NCBI GenBank assembly: GCA_002083525.1
Contig: LWDM01000059.1
Span: forward strand, 92,188 to 156,187
Origin: Proteobacteria bacterium SG_bin9
GTDB taxonomy: Bacteria > Pseudomonadota > Alphaproteobacteria > Rhizobiales > Xanthobacteraceae
Direction of reading: 5' to 3'
Length of the DNA: 64,000 nt
The translations under genes were made by a program, and so were the position numbers. Under the pieces are notes generated by a model. That model ran no database searches. It saw only the letters and a program-made list of their open reading frames with translations, and was not told where the DNA came from. This document shows positions 35,690 to 43,449 of the stretch, piece by piece. The first letter of the stretch is position 1. Every line of letters starts with the position of its first letter.

Positions 35690-36985
35690 ATGTCCTCCGA
35701 TCAGCCGCCCGCCGCGCCGGCTTCCGACACCGCTCGCTCATCGCGCCGTTGGGCGGCGATTGTCGCGATCGCCATGTCGCTTCCGCTTGCGATGTGGGTC
35801 CTGTTCGGTAGCGGATCCGAGACCGCGAACGAATTCGCAGAACCGAAGAGCGTGCCGAACCGCACGTGTCTCGAGTGGGACGCCAAGCCGCCGAGCATCA
35901 ACATTTTCGACCGCGAGATCAAAAAGGCGCACAACGACGCCTGGCTCGAGGCGTGCCGCCGCGCCGCGGATACCGACAGCAGCGCACGCGTCATGCGGGC
36001 TTACGGCCGCGTGCTGATGGCCGTCGGCAATCGGGGCGAGGCATTGCCCGCCTTCCAGATCGCCGCCGCGCAAGGCGATGCCGCTGCCTGGTACGAGATT
36101 TATGAGTTCTATCGTTCGTGGGAGCGCAGCGATCCGATCGAGAAGCAGCGCGTCAAGCGCCGCGAAGCGGAACTGGCTCTGCGCAAGGCCGCTCAGCTCG
36201 ACCATTCGTACGCGATGCTGATGCTGACAGTGTCGCTCGAGCGCGGCGACATGGTGAAGCGCGATATCCCGGAAGCAATTCTGTGGGCGCAACGCCTTGC
36301 ACTTCAGCCGCCGAAGTATTGGTCGCCTCAAGATGCGCACGTCATGCTCGGCCGCATTCTCGTGAAGTCGCCGAATGCGAGCGATCGCGCGCGCGGGATC
36401 ATCGTTCTATCCGGTCTTCCGCGCGGCGATGCGATGGCGACACTCGCCCAGGCCATCCGGGCGGAACAGCCGGAGCGCGCACGTGCCCTGCTTGAAGATG
36501 CGCTTCGCTCCTATCCGGGACACGCGGTAGGCCCGCTTGCGGATATGCTGATCAAGGGTGAAGGCGGTCCGGCCGATACGAAGCGTGCGCTGTCGCTGTT
36601 GCAAACTAAGGCGCAGGATGTCGGCCTGGTGAAGGCAGAGCTCGGCAAGCTTTATCTCGACGGCAAGCTCGTGCCGCGCAATCTCGACGAAGCCGCACGG
36701 CTGATCTCGCAAGGCGCCGTATGGGATTACGATCTGCGTCTGCTGCTGGCCAAAATTCTCACCGAGAACCCGGTGAGCATTAGTTACCCGGAAGGACTGC
36801 TCACCAGCCTGACCGAGGCCACCGAAGTGAACGAGCCCGGCGCACGACTAGCGCTGATTGATCTGAAGCTGTCGGCGAATCCGCAGTTTGCGGACAAGGC
36901 CGGAGGCTGCTCGTTGGTCGAACAGGCGCTGGCCGCTGGCGATGACGCCGCGCGCCGCCACACGCCGGCATGCGCTCGCACATGA
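35690..36985 (+). CDS. Membrane-anchored SEL1/TPR-like repeat protein (431 aa)
   Basis: N-terminal membrane anchor (RRWAAIVAIAMSLPLAMWVLF), then a helical-repeat periplasmic domain. Repeat-like units include AYGRVLMAVGNRGEALPAFQIAAAQGDAAAWYEIYEFY, SYAMLMLTVSLERGDMVKRDIPEAILWAQRLAL and ALSLLQTKAQDVGLVKAELGKLYLDGKLVPRNLDEAARLISQGA, spaced like SEL1 repeats. Such proteins usually scaffold complexes or envelope assembly. I start at ATG 35690; an upstream TTG is possible. No partner is evident. Confidence 0.72.
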   Translation: MSSDQPPAAPASDTARSSRRWAAIVAIAMSLPLAMWVLFGSGSETANEFAEPKSVPNRTCLEWDAKPPSINIFDREIKKAHNDAWLEACRRAADTDSSARVMRAYGRVLMAVGNRGEALPAFQIAAAQGDAAAWYEIYEFYRSWERSDPIEKQRVKRREAELALRKAAQLDHSYAMLMLTVSLERGDMVKRDIPEAILWAQRLALQPPKYWSPQDAHVMLGRILVKSPNASDRARGIIVLSGLPRGDAMATLAQAIRAEQPERARALLEDALRSYPGHAVGPLADMLIKGEGGPADTKRALSLLQTKAQDVGLVKAELGKLYLDGKLVPRNLDEAARLISQGAVWDYDLRLLLAKILTENPVSISYPEGLLTSLTEATEVNEPGARLALIDLKLSANPQFADKAGGCSLVEQALAAGDDAARRHTPACART

Positions 36986-36991
36986 TGACGC

Positions 36992-37030
36992 GCGGAAACG
37001 GGATCGAAGCGATCTCCGATCCCGTTCCGC
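36992..37030. terminator. Bidirectional terminator-like hairpin
   Basis: GCGGAAACGGGATCG (36992-37006) pairs with CGATCCCGTTCCGC (37017-37030) with one bulged A, between the convergent SEL1-like and small membrane protein genes. No T-run is evident. Confidence 0.6.
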
Positions 37031-37047
37031 CCGTTACGACGCCCGCT

Positions 37048-37326
37048 TTACTGTGTCTGACTGGATGACGGCGCGCTCGGTGCTGCCGGCGCCGGCGTCT
37101 GCTTTTGAACCGGCCGCGACTGACCCACCGTCGAGCCGACTGTCGACGGCTCGGTGTTGCTCGCCGTCGATGTGCCGTCATTGTTGGTGGTGCCGCTGAA
37201 CGCCACCATCAACGCGACGATCGCCGCCACGGCAACCAGCGCGCCAACCACTCCGAGACCCATTCCGCTTTCTTCGCGGGGTTCACCGGGAATGACGCGA
37301 TTGGTTTCGTTGAATTCGTCTCGCAT
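37048..37326 (-). CDS. Small single-pass membrane protein, unknown function (92 aa)
   Basis: A charged N-terminus (MRDEFNETNRVIPGEPREESG), one membrane helix (GLGVVGALVAVAAIVALMVAF) and a C-terminal low-complexity tail rich in Ser, Thr, Pro and Gln. No family recognised. ATG at 37326 has AAGGAGG upstream. Its promoter region is shared with csbD and contains a GGAAC-N18-TT candidate on the minus strand (37383-37359). Confidence 0.72.
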   Translation of the reverse strand: MRDEFNETNRVIPGEPREESGMGLGVVGALVAVAAIVALMVAFSGTTNNDGTSTASNTEPSTVGSTVGQSRPVQKQTPAPAAPSAPSSSQTQ

Positions 37327-37358
37327 CAAGGCCTCCTTCGACTGTCGAATGGAGGATT

Positions 37359-37383
37359 AACAAAAGTTCATTGTAAACGTTCC
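37359..37383 (-). promoter_or_regulatory. EcfG-type promoter candidate for the small membrane protein
   Basis: Minus strand: GGAAC (37383-37379), 16 bases, TGTT (37362-37359), fitting GGAAC-N18-TT. About 35 bases before the ATG at 37326. Confidence 0.45.
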
Positions 37384-37420
37384 CGCCGCGGCGATGCGGC
37401 TACGCATTGCTGCCGCGCGC

Positions 37421-37445
37421 GGAACGTTGAGCGCTGCATCGCGTT
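37421..37445 (+). promoter_or_regulatory. EcfG-type general-stress promoter of csbD
   Basis: GGAAC (37421-37425), 16-base spacer, CGTT (37442-37445): an exact match to the alphaproteobacterial EcfG consensus. The start codon follows 35 bases later. CsbD proteins are general-stress proteins, which supports it. Confidence 0.75.
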
Positions 37446-37480
37446 GACGCCGCATCGGAAATACGAAAGGACGCAGCGCC

Positions 37481-37681
37481 ATGGATTGGAACCGCATCGA
37501 AGGGAACTGGAAAGAGTTCAAAGGCAAGGCCAAGGAACAGTGGGGCAAGCTGACCGATGACGACATGACCGCCATCAACGGCCGCCGCGATCAGCTCGAG
37601 GGCCGTATTCAGCAGCGCTATGGCTATGCCAAGGATCAGGCTCGCAAAGATGTCGACGCCTGGTTCAACAGCTTGCACTAA
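37481..37681 (+). CDS. CsbD-family general stress protein (66 aa)
   Basis: Small hydrophilic helical protein. The family opening MDWNRIEGNWKEFKGKAKEQWGKLTDDDM and the QLEGRIQQRYGYAKDQARKDVDAW repeat-like end make this a clear CsbD member. CsbD genes are classic targets of general-stress sigma factors; biochemical role unknown. The ATG is preceded by AAAGGACG. An EcfG-type promoter lies upstream and a strong terminator downstream. Confidence 0.95.
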   Translation: MDWNRIEGNWKEFKGKAKEQWGKLTDDDMTAINGRRDQLEGRIQQRYGYAKDQARKDVDAWFNSLH

Positions 37682-37696
37682 GCCTTGAGACAAACG

Positions 37697-37727
37697 GGCC
37701 GGAATGTGGTTCCGGCCTGTTTTCTTT
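37697..37727 (+). terminator. Intrinsic terminator of csbD
   Basis: Perfect stem GGCCGGAA/TTCCGGCC with loop TGTGG, followed by TGTTTTCTTT, 15 bases after the stop codon. Confidence 0.88.
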
Positions 37728-37834
37728 GTGACTGCTAAACCTTTCGTGACCTTGAACCTTTCTGCATCTTCTTGCGACACAACAATTGAATTCCCACGTA
37801 TCTGCTGCTGTCGCGTTACTACTCAGGTTCGACC

Positions 37835-38311
37835 ATGCTGGTGTTTCGTTATTTCGTTGTCGTTGGTGCCGCCCTGCTCGGCTGTTTCTGGGCGCTCGAC
37901 GCGTTTAACGGCCCGGCTGCTCCGCGTGCGCAGCAGGAGATGTCCTCGCTTCAAGCCTGGCGTGCTGCAGAGGCGCGCAAAGAGGCGACGAAGGACGGCC
38001 GCGAGTTGGCCAACGCCGTGGTGATGCCCGACATCGCGACCTTACCGCCGACGGCGGAACGGCTCGCCTATGAACGTCAGCTTGCAGCCAACACCATTGC
38101 CGCACCGGTCGTAGCATCAGTCGCACAAAACACCGACACGGCGATTGCAGATGCTCGCGCCGAGGTGACCGAAGCCGCGCCGCAACAGATCAAGCGCGTC
38201 GCGACGGCCAAACCGAAGGTGAAGCGCAAGCCGGTCGTGATCGTCGCAAATCCTGCGCCGCAGCGTCCGGAATACGCCGGCGGTTTCTTCGGCAACATTT
38301 TCAGCAATTGA
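37835..38311 (+). CDS. Exported or membrane-anchored protein, unknown function (158 aa)
   Basis: N-terminal hydrophobic anchor (MLVFRYFVVVGAALLGCFWALDAF), then ~130 hydrophilic residues rich in Ala, Lys and Glu, a basic patch (KRVATAKPKVKRKPVVIV) and an aromatic C-terminus (GGFFGNIFSN). No domain recognised; this layout is frequent in Bradyrhizobium-type genomes. The protein is probably anchored in the inner membrane with the rest in the periplasm. Confidence 0.7.
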   Translation: MLVFRYFVVVGAALLGCFWALDAFNGPAAPRAQQEMSSLQAWRAAEARKEATKDGRELANAVVMPDIATLPPTAERLAYERQLAANTIAAPVVASVAQNTDTAIADARAEVTEAAPQQIKRVATAKPKVKRKPVVIVANPAPQRPEYAGGFFGNIFSN

Positions 38312-38440
38312 TTTGACAATCATCCGATTGTTCCGCGAAAGCATTTTCGCCACGCTTTCTCACATCCTCGCCACACCCAGCCCGCACTCTCGCCCTTGAT
38401 CTGAAGCTAATGGCGCGCCCATCCACCGAGATGAGGCATC

Positions 38441-39349
38441 GTGCGAGCAATTCTTCCCCTGATCGGGGCCATTCTGCTTGGCCCCGTTTTTATTCAACCA
38501 TCCGAACCCGACCGGCATGCCGCGGGCGCTATCAATGCGATGGTCAAAGCCCTTGGCGATCAGGCGGCGGCGCTGCCGCAGATGCCGTTGCATATTCTGG
38601 ATTTCGCAAAGCGTTCCGATCTCTCAACAGCCGAGCCACCACCTGACGTCGCGATCGAAATCGTCTGCCGCGCACTGACCGAAGCTGCCGATGCGCACGG
38701 GCTGCCGGTCGGCTTCTTCGCGCGCCTGATCTGGACGGAGAGCCGCTTTCGTCAGCGCGTGGTCAGTCACGCAGGCGCGCAAGGTGTCGCGCAATTCATG
38801 CCGGCAACCGCGGCCGAATACGGACTCGCGGATCCATTCGATCCGGTGCAAGCGCTTCCCGCCTCTGCTCGCTTCCTCAGCAAGCTTCGCGATCAGTTCG
38901 GCAACCTCGGGCTTGCAGCCGCGGCGTACAACGCCGGCGGCGGCCGCGTGCAGGATTGGCTGGCGCGCAGGAAAACGCTCCCCATGGAAACTCAGAACTA
39001 TGTCCGCGCCGTCACCGGACATAGTGCCGAGACCTGGACGCGCGATACCGCAGAGCTCGGCCTCGAGCATAAGCTGCCGCGCTCCGCCCCTTGCGAGGGT
39101 GAAAAGGGACTATCGACTCAGAGCAAGCCGATCGCCATGAAAGCCGCCCTGTCTTCAGTGGCGGGAGAAATGGTGCGCAAGGCGCAGGCGGAGGCCGAGG
39201 CAGCACGCAAAGCGAAGCTTGAGGCGGAGCGCCGTGCGCTGGCTCTGCGCAAGAGTAAGAAGGGCAAGCCGGTGCTGCTAGCAAAGACGTCTTCCCGGCT
39301 GGCGGCCAAGCCGGTGCGCAAGATCAAGCTGGCCGCGGCCGGACGTTAA
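38441..39349 (+). CDS. Lytic transglycosylase, SLT domain (302 aa)
   Basis: Peptidoglycan-cleaving enzyme. Signal-like N-terminus (RAILPLIGAILLGPVF), then a goose-type lysozyme/SLT domain. The catalytic glutamate is in LIWTESRFRQRVVSHAGAQGVAQFMPATAAEYGL, and the AYNAGGGRVQDWL motif follows. After the domain comes a long Lys/Ala/Glu-rich helix (VRKAQAEAEAARKAKLEAERRALALRKSKKGK), possibly binding wall or membrane. GTG start at 38441. Rhizobial transglycosylases of this size act in wall turnover or in assembly of secretion systems; none is nearby. Confidence 0.88.
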   Translation: MRAILPLIGAILLGPVFIQPSEPDRHAAGAINAMVKALGDQAAALPQMPLHILDFAKRSDLSTAEPPPDVAIEIVCRALTEAADAHGLPVGFFARLIWTESRFRQRVVSHAGAQGVAQFMPATAAEYGLADPFDPVQALPASARFLSKLRDQFGNLGLAAAAYNAGGGRVQDWLARRKTLPMETQNYVRAVTGHSAETWTRDTAELGLEHKLPRSAPCEGEKGLSTQSKPIAMKAALSSVAGEMVRKAQAEAEAARKAKLEAERRALALRKSKKGKPVLLAKTSSRLAAKPVRKIKLAAAGR

Positions 39350-39456
39350 CGGAATCTGCACGCCAATTCTTTTCCATTTGCTCCAATTTTAACGGATTGA
39401 AACGCCGCCACGAATCCTGCGTTATCTGCGGGCATGATGTTGATGGGACATGTGCC

Positions 39457-39714
39457 ATGCTAACTTCCGGCAGAAAGACGCGCGAGCCGCGGCGCAAGCA
39501 GAATTCGAAGGCGTGGATCGCCTTTCCGGGCTCGTTCGGCGTCGTCGAATGCTCAGTCCTGGATATGTCGCCGAGCGGCGCGAAACTCTCGGTACCGGGC
39601 GCGGAGCGGCTCGGGTCGCGGTTTACGCTGACCTTCTCGATCAGTTCGAGGCAGGGACGCATGTGTGAGGTGCGCTGGCGTAAGGGCTCGCTGATCGGCG
39701 TGCGCTTTGTCTGA
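39457..39714 (+). CDS. PilZ-domain protein (85 aa)
   Basis: A minimal PilZ fold: RKTREPRRKQNSKAWIAFPGSFGVVECSVLDMSPSGAKLSVPGAERLGSRFTLTFSISSRQGRMCEVRWRKGSLIGVRFV. The RxxxR motif (REPRRK) and DMSPSGAKL correspond to the cyclic-di-GMP binding motifs RxxxR and (D/N)xSxxG, so c-di-GMP binding is plausible. I choose ATG 39457; the frame could begin at 39397 with TTG. No flagellar or EPS genes are adjacent. Confidence 0.82.
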   Translation: MLTSGRKTREPRRKQNSKAWIAFPGSFGVVECSVLDMSPSGAKLSVPGAERLGSRFTLTFSISSRQGRMCEVRWRKGSLIGVRFV

Positions 39715-39870
39715 CGGGCGCTTCGAGATCGGGTGAAAACGAGGTCATCGAGCACCTCAAAACTGACGCCACCCCTTCAAATACCATAAAAATTATCGTT
39801 CATTGCGACTCACAGATCGGCGTACCCGGAGCGCGGCAACCGTTGACGCGCCCTCGCTCGCACAAAGGCC

Positions 39871-40761
39871 ATGAGTCCGCATCCGCTCTCCCGCATCATC
39901 AAGCAGTTCAAGCGTGAGCCGTCGCGCACCGGCTCGCTGATCATCACCTTTCACGGCGATGCCGTCGTGCCGCGTGGCGGCTCCGTGTGGCTTGGAAGCC
40001 TGCTGCAGTTTCTCGAGTTGCTCGGCACCGATGGCGGTGTGGTCCGTACGGCCGTGTCGCGGCTGGCAGCCGATGGCTGGCTCGAGCGCGAGAAGATCGG
40101 GCGCAAGAGCTACTACGCGCTGGCGCCGCGCGGCCGCGAGCGCTTCGAGGCTGCCGTCGAGCATGTCTACAATCCGCATCCCTCCGATGAGGTCGGGCAA
40201 TTCGAATTGCTGCTGATCGAGAACGCAGCCGATCGCGAGAGCGCGCGGCCGGCGCTGACGGAAGCGGGCTTCGGCAATCCGTTTCCCGGCGTGTGGGTGG
40301 CACCGCCGAACGCGGTAATGCCGTCCGTCGTCGCCGGTGCAATCCGGCTGCATGCATCGGCGGAAGGCGAGATGGGACGGCGGCTCGTCGCGGCGAGCTG
40401 GTCGCTGGATCGCATCGCGGACGGCTATCGCAGTTTCATCAAGACCTTCGAGCCGCTGGCCGAGCGGATCGGGGAGGACAACGTCTCGCCTGACGATGCG
40501 ATCCTCTCGCGCGTGCTGCTGATCCATCATTACCGGCGGGTCGTGCTGCGCGATCCGCTACTGCCAAACACTGCGCTCCCGGCCGGCTGGCCGGCGACGG
40601 AGGCGCGCCGCCTGTGCGCCAAGCTCTACCGCGCGCTGCTTCCCGCATCCGAGCAATGGCTTGGAAAATATGGGGAAAATCAGCAGGGCACGCTGCCACC
40701 GCCCGGCGCGGAACTGCGCCGGAGATTCTCGGACATTCCGCCCAATATGTTACAGAAATAA
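39871..40761 (+). CDS. paaX: Phenylacetate operon repressor PaaX (296 aa)
   Basis: GntR-like regulator responding to phenylacetyl-CoA. The three parts of the family are visible: the N-terminal winged helix (RTGSLIITFHGDAVVPRGGSVWLGSLLQFLELLGTDGGVVRTAVSRLAADGWLEREKIGRKSYYALAPRG), the central PaaX domain, and the C-terminal domain (SRVLLIHHYRRVVLRDPLLPNTALPAGWPATEARRLCAKLYRALLPASEQWL). It precedes paaA by 56 bases on the same strand and probably controls the promoter in that gap. A second regulator of the pathway, PaaR, is encoded at 48462. Confidence 0.93.
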   Translation: MSPHPLSRIIKQFKREPSRTGSLIITFHGDAVVPRGGSVWLGSLLQFLELLGTDGGVVRTAVSRLAADGWLEREKIGRKSYYALAPRGRERFEAAVEHVYNPHPSDEVGQFELLLIENAADRESARPALTEAGFGNPFPGVWVAPPNAVMPSVVAGAIRLHASAEGEMGRRLVAASWSLDRIADGYRSFIKTFEPLAERIGEDNVSPDDAILSRVLLIHHYRRVVLRDPLLPNTALPAGWPATEARRLCAKLYRALLPASEQWLGKYGENQQGTLPPPGAELRRRFSDIPPNMLQK

Positions 40762-40790
40762 CTTGCTGTTCATATTTTATGTTATATATT
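40749..40790 (+). promoter_or_regulatory. paaA promoter with inverted repeat
   Basis: TTGCTG (40763-40768), 16 bases, TATATT (40785-40790) resembles a sigma-70 promoter in unusually AT-rich DNA. GTTACAGAAATAAC (40749-40762), with inverted ends GTTA/TAAC, lies directly upstream and overlaps the paaX stop; it could be a regulator site. The ATG follows at 40818. Confidence 0.45.
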
Positions 40791-40817
40791 TGGACGTGTC
40801 TTGAGGAGGAAACGGCC

Positions 40818-41804
40818 ATGTACACTCAGGCGCTCAACGCAACCGACACAGAAGTTGCCAACATCGAGGACGCCGCGCAGGCGGCGCGCTTTCAGGCGCG
40901 CATCGACGATGACGATCGCATCGAGGCGAACGACTGGATGCCGGCGGCCTATCGCCGGACGCTGACGCGTCAGATCTCCCAGCACGCGCATTCCGAAATC
41001 GTCGGCATGCTGCCGGAAGGCAACTGGATCACCCGCGCGCCGACCTTGCGCCGCAAGGCCGCGCTGCTTGCAAAGGTGCAGGACGAATGCGGGCACGGCC
41101 TTTATCTTTACGCCGCCGCCGAGACGCTCGGCACCTCGCGTGAAGAGCTCATCGACGCCATGCTGAGCGGCAAGGCGAAGTATTCCTCGATCTTCAATTA
41201 TCCCACACCGACCTGGGCCGACATCGGCGCGATCGGCTGGCTCGTCGACGGTGCGGCGATCATGAATCAGATTCCGCTGTGCCGTTGTTCGTACGGTCCC
41301 TATGCGCGCGCAATGATCCGCGTCTGCAAGGAAGAGTCGTTCCATCAGCGCCAGGGTTACGAAATCATGGTGACGCTGTCGCGCGGCACGCCTGAGCAGA
41401 AGGCCATGGCGCAGGACGCACTAAACCGCTGGTGGTGGCCGTGCCTGATGATGTTCGGCCCGCCGGACAGCAGCAGCCAGCACAGCGATCAGTCCATGAA
41501 CTGGAAGATCAAGCGCTTCTCCAACGACGACCTGCGCCAGAAGTTCGTCGATGCGACGGTGCCGCAGGCGCAGTACCTCGGCCTGACGATCCCCGATGCG
41601 GATCTGAAGTGGAACGGGGAGACGAAGCATTGGGAGTATGGCGAGATCGACTGGGACGAATTCAAGCAGGTGCTCGCCGGCAACGGCCCGTGCAACCGCG
41701 ATCGCATGGCCGTGCGCCGCAAGGCGCACGACGAAGGCGCGTGGGTTCGCGAAGCCGCCGCCGCTTACGCCGAAAAACAGAAGGCGCGGCGCGCTGCTGC
41801 CTGA
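40818..41804 (+). CDS. paaA: 1,2-phenylacetyl-CoA epoxidase subunit PaaA (catalytic)
   Basis: Di-iron catalytic subunit of the multicomponent ring epoxidase. Iron-binding Glu-x2-His motifs are visible in LAKVQDECGHGLYLYAAAETLG and VCKEESFHQRQGYEIMV. Other family segments are PEGNWITRAPTLRRKAALLAKVQDE and SIFNYPTPTWADIGAIGWLVDGAAIMNQIPLCRCSYGPYARAMIRVCKEE. 328 residues, normal length. ATG at 40818 has GAGGAGGA upstream. First of paaABCDE. Confidence 0.97.
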   Translation: MYTQALNATDTEVANIEDAAQAARFQARIDDDDRIEANDWMPAAYRRTLTRQISQHAHSEIVGMLPEGNWITRAPTLRRKAALLAKVQDECGHGLYLYAAAETLGTSREELIDAMLSGKAKYSSIFNYPTPTWADIGAIGWLVDGAAIMNQIPLCRCSYGPYARAMIRVCKEESFHQRQGYEIMVTLSRGTPEQKAMAQDALNRWWWPCLMMFGPPDSSSQHSDQSMNWKIKRFSNDDLRQKFVDATVPQAQYLGLTIPDADLKWNGETKHWEYGEIDWDEFKQVLAGNGPCNRDRMAVRRKAHDEGAWVREAAAAYAEKQKARRAAA

Positions 41805-41816
41805 CGGGAGGACATC

Positions 41817-42104
41817 ATGACCACGCCAAACACACAGCTCTGGGAAGTCTTCATCCGCAGCCGCAACGGCCTTGCGCACAAGCACTGCGGCTCGCTGCAC
41901 GCGGCCGATGCGACGCTGGCGCTGCAGGCGGCGCGTGACATCTACACCCGCCGCGGCGAAGGGCTGTCGATCTGGGTCGTGCCGTCGAACGCCATCATCG
42001 CCTCCGATCCGTCGGAGAAGGGCATGATGTTCGAGCCGGCGATGTCGAAGATCTACCGGCATCCGACGTTCTACGACGTGCCGGACGAAGTCGGGCATAT
42101 GTGA
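41817..42104 (+). CDS. paaB: Phenylacetyl-CoA epoxidase subunit PaaB
   Basis: 95-residue subunit bridging the catalytic heterodimers. Hallmarks are LWEVFIRSRNGLAHKHCGSLHAADATLALQAARDIYTRRGEGLSIWVVPSNAI and the C-terminal KIYRHPTFYDVPDEVGHM. It starts 12 bases after paaA with GGGAGG. Confidence 0.97.
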   Translation: MTTPNTQLWEVFIRSRNGLAHKHCGSLHAADATLALQAARDIYTRRGEGLSIWVVPSNAIIASDPSEKGMMFEPAMSKIYRHPTFYDVPDEVGHM

Positions 42105-42127
42105 GCGCCGATACGGCTTGACGAAAC

Positions 42128-42144
42128 GGCCGCGTCGCGCGGCC
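42128..42144. repeat. GC hairpin in the paaB-paaC gap
   Basis: Perfect 7-bp inverted repeat GGCCGCG/CGCGGCC with loop TCG. It may set mRNA stability or partial termination within the paa operon. Confidence 0.5.
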
Positions 42145-42167
42145 TCGACGATTTCAGGAACACGATC

Positions 42168-42944
42168 ATGGCGACAGGTTCGATTTCCGTGACCGAGAGC
42201 CCGTTGGTGCTTTACGCGCTGCGCCGGGCGGACGATGCGCTGATCCTCGGCCATCGCCTGTCGGAGTGGTGTGGCCATGGGCCGATGCTGGAAGAGGACA
42301 TGGCGCTCGCCAACATGGGCCTCGATCTGATCGGGCAGGCGCGCGAACTCTACACCTACGCCGGGAAGGTCGAAGGTGCAGGCCACGATGAGGACAAGCT
42401 CGCCTATCTGCGCGACGTGCTTCAGTACCGCAATCTGCTGCTGGTCGAGCAGCCGAACGGCGACTTCGCCAAGACCATTGTGCGGCAGTTCTTCTACTCG
42501 GCGTTCGCCGATCCGTACTGGCGTGCGATGATGGCCTCCACGGACGCGACGCTGGCCGCGATTGCCGCGAAGTCCGAGAAGGAAAGCGCCTACCACCTTC
42601 GCCACACCGCCGAGTGGATGATCCGCCTCGGCGATGGCACGGCGGAAAGCGCGCGCCGCGCGCAGGCGGCCATCGATGATCTCTGGGCGTTTACGGGCGA
42701 ACTCTTCCACAAGGACGAGAGCGAAGCCGCGCTGATCAAGTCCGGCGCGATTGTCGATCCGGAGACACTGCGCACGCGCTGGACGGACACGGTCGAGGCC
42801 GTTCTTCATCAGGCGCTGTTGAAGAAGCCGTCGAACGACTGGATGCAGAAGGGCGGCCGCACTGGCCGTCATACCGAGCATCTCGGCCATCTTCTGAGCG
42901 AGCTGCAATCGATGCAGCGGACTTATCCGGGCGCGACATGGTGA
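42168..42944 (+). CDS. paaC: Phenylacetyl-CoA epoxidase subunit PaaC
   Basis: Structural partner of PaaA, 258 residues with the same ferritin-like helical fold but without a full iron site. Typical segments are YALRRADDALILGHRLSEWCGHGPMLEEDMALANMGLDLIGQARELYTYAGKVEG and KESAYHLRHTAEWMIRLGDGTAESARRAQAAIDDLW. The stop overlaps the paaD start by 7 bases. Confidence 0.96.
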   Translation: MATGSISVTESPLVLYALRRADDALILGHRLSEWCGHGPMLEEDMALANMGLDLIGQARELYTYAGKVEGAGHDEDKLAYLRDVLQYRNLLLVEQPNGDFAKTIVRQFFYSAFADPYWRAMMASTDATLAAIAAKSEKESAYHLRHTAEWMIRLGDGTAESARRAQAAIDDLWAFTGELFHKDESEAALIKSGAIVDPETLRTRWTDTVEAVLHQALLKKPSNDWMQKGGRTGRHTEHLGHLLSELQSMQRTYPGATW

Positions 42945-43438
42945 CGAGCCACGAGGCACGCGATCTGCGTCAGGCCGCCTGGGATGCGGCGGCGCAGGTG
43001 GTGGATCCGGAGATTCCGGTGCTGACCATCGCTGATCTCGGCGTGCTGCGCGATGTGACGGTGACCGACGACGGTGTCGAGGTGGCGATCACGCCGACCT
43101 ATTCCGGCTGCCCGGCGATGAACATGATCGCACTCGAGATTGAGCTGGCGCTGACGCGTCAGGGCATTCTCAATCCGAAGGTGAAGACGGTGCTCTCGCC
43201 GGCCTGGACCACGGACTGGATGACCGAGGACGGCCGCCGCAAGCTGAAGGACTACGGCATCGCACCGCCGATCGCAGGCAGTGGCCGCCGTGCGCTGTTC
43301 GGCGAGCAGGAAGTCGCGTGCCCGCAGTGCGGCTCGACTGAGACCGAGGTGCTGTCGGAATTCGGCTCGACCTCGTGCAAGGCGCTGTGGCGCTGCCGCG
43401 CGTGCCGCGAACCCTTCGACTATTTCAAGTGTCACTGA
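42938..43438 (+). CDS. paaD: PaaD, DUF59/zinc-ribbon maturation protein
   Basis: 166 residues. N-terminal MIP18/DUF59 domain (QVVDPEIPVLTIADLGVLRDVTV ... PTYSGCPAMNMI) and a C-terminal zinc ribbon (VACPQCGSTETEVLSEFGSTSCKALWRCRACREPFDYFKCH). Thought to help mature the metal centres of the epoxidase. ATG lies inside the paaC end, so translation is coupled. Confidence 0.95.
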   Translation: MVTSHEARDLRQAAWDAAAQVVDPEIPVLTIADLGVLRDVTVTDDGVEVAITPTYSGCPAMNMIALEIELALTRQGILNPKVKTVLSPAWTTDWMTEDGRRKLKDYGIAPPIAGSGRRALFGEQEVACPQCGSTETEVLSEFGSTSCKALWRCRACREPFDYFKCH

Positions 43439-43449
43439 GGCCGACTGCA

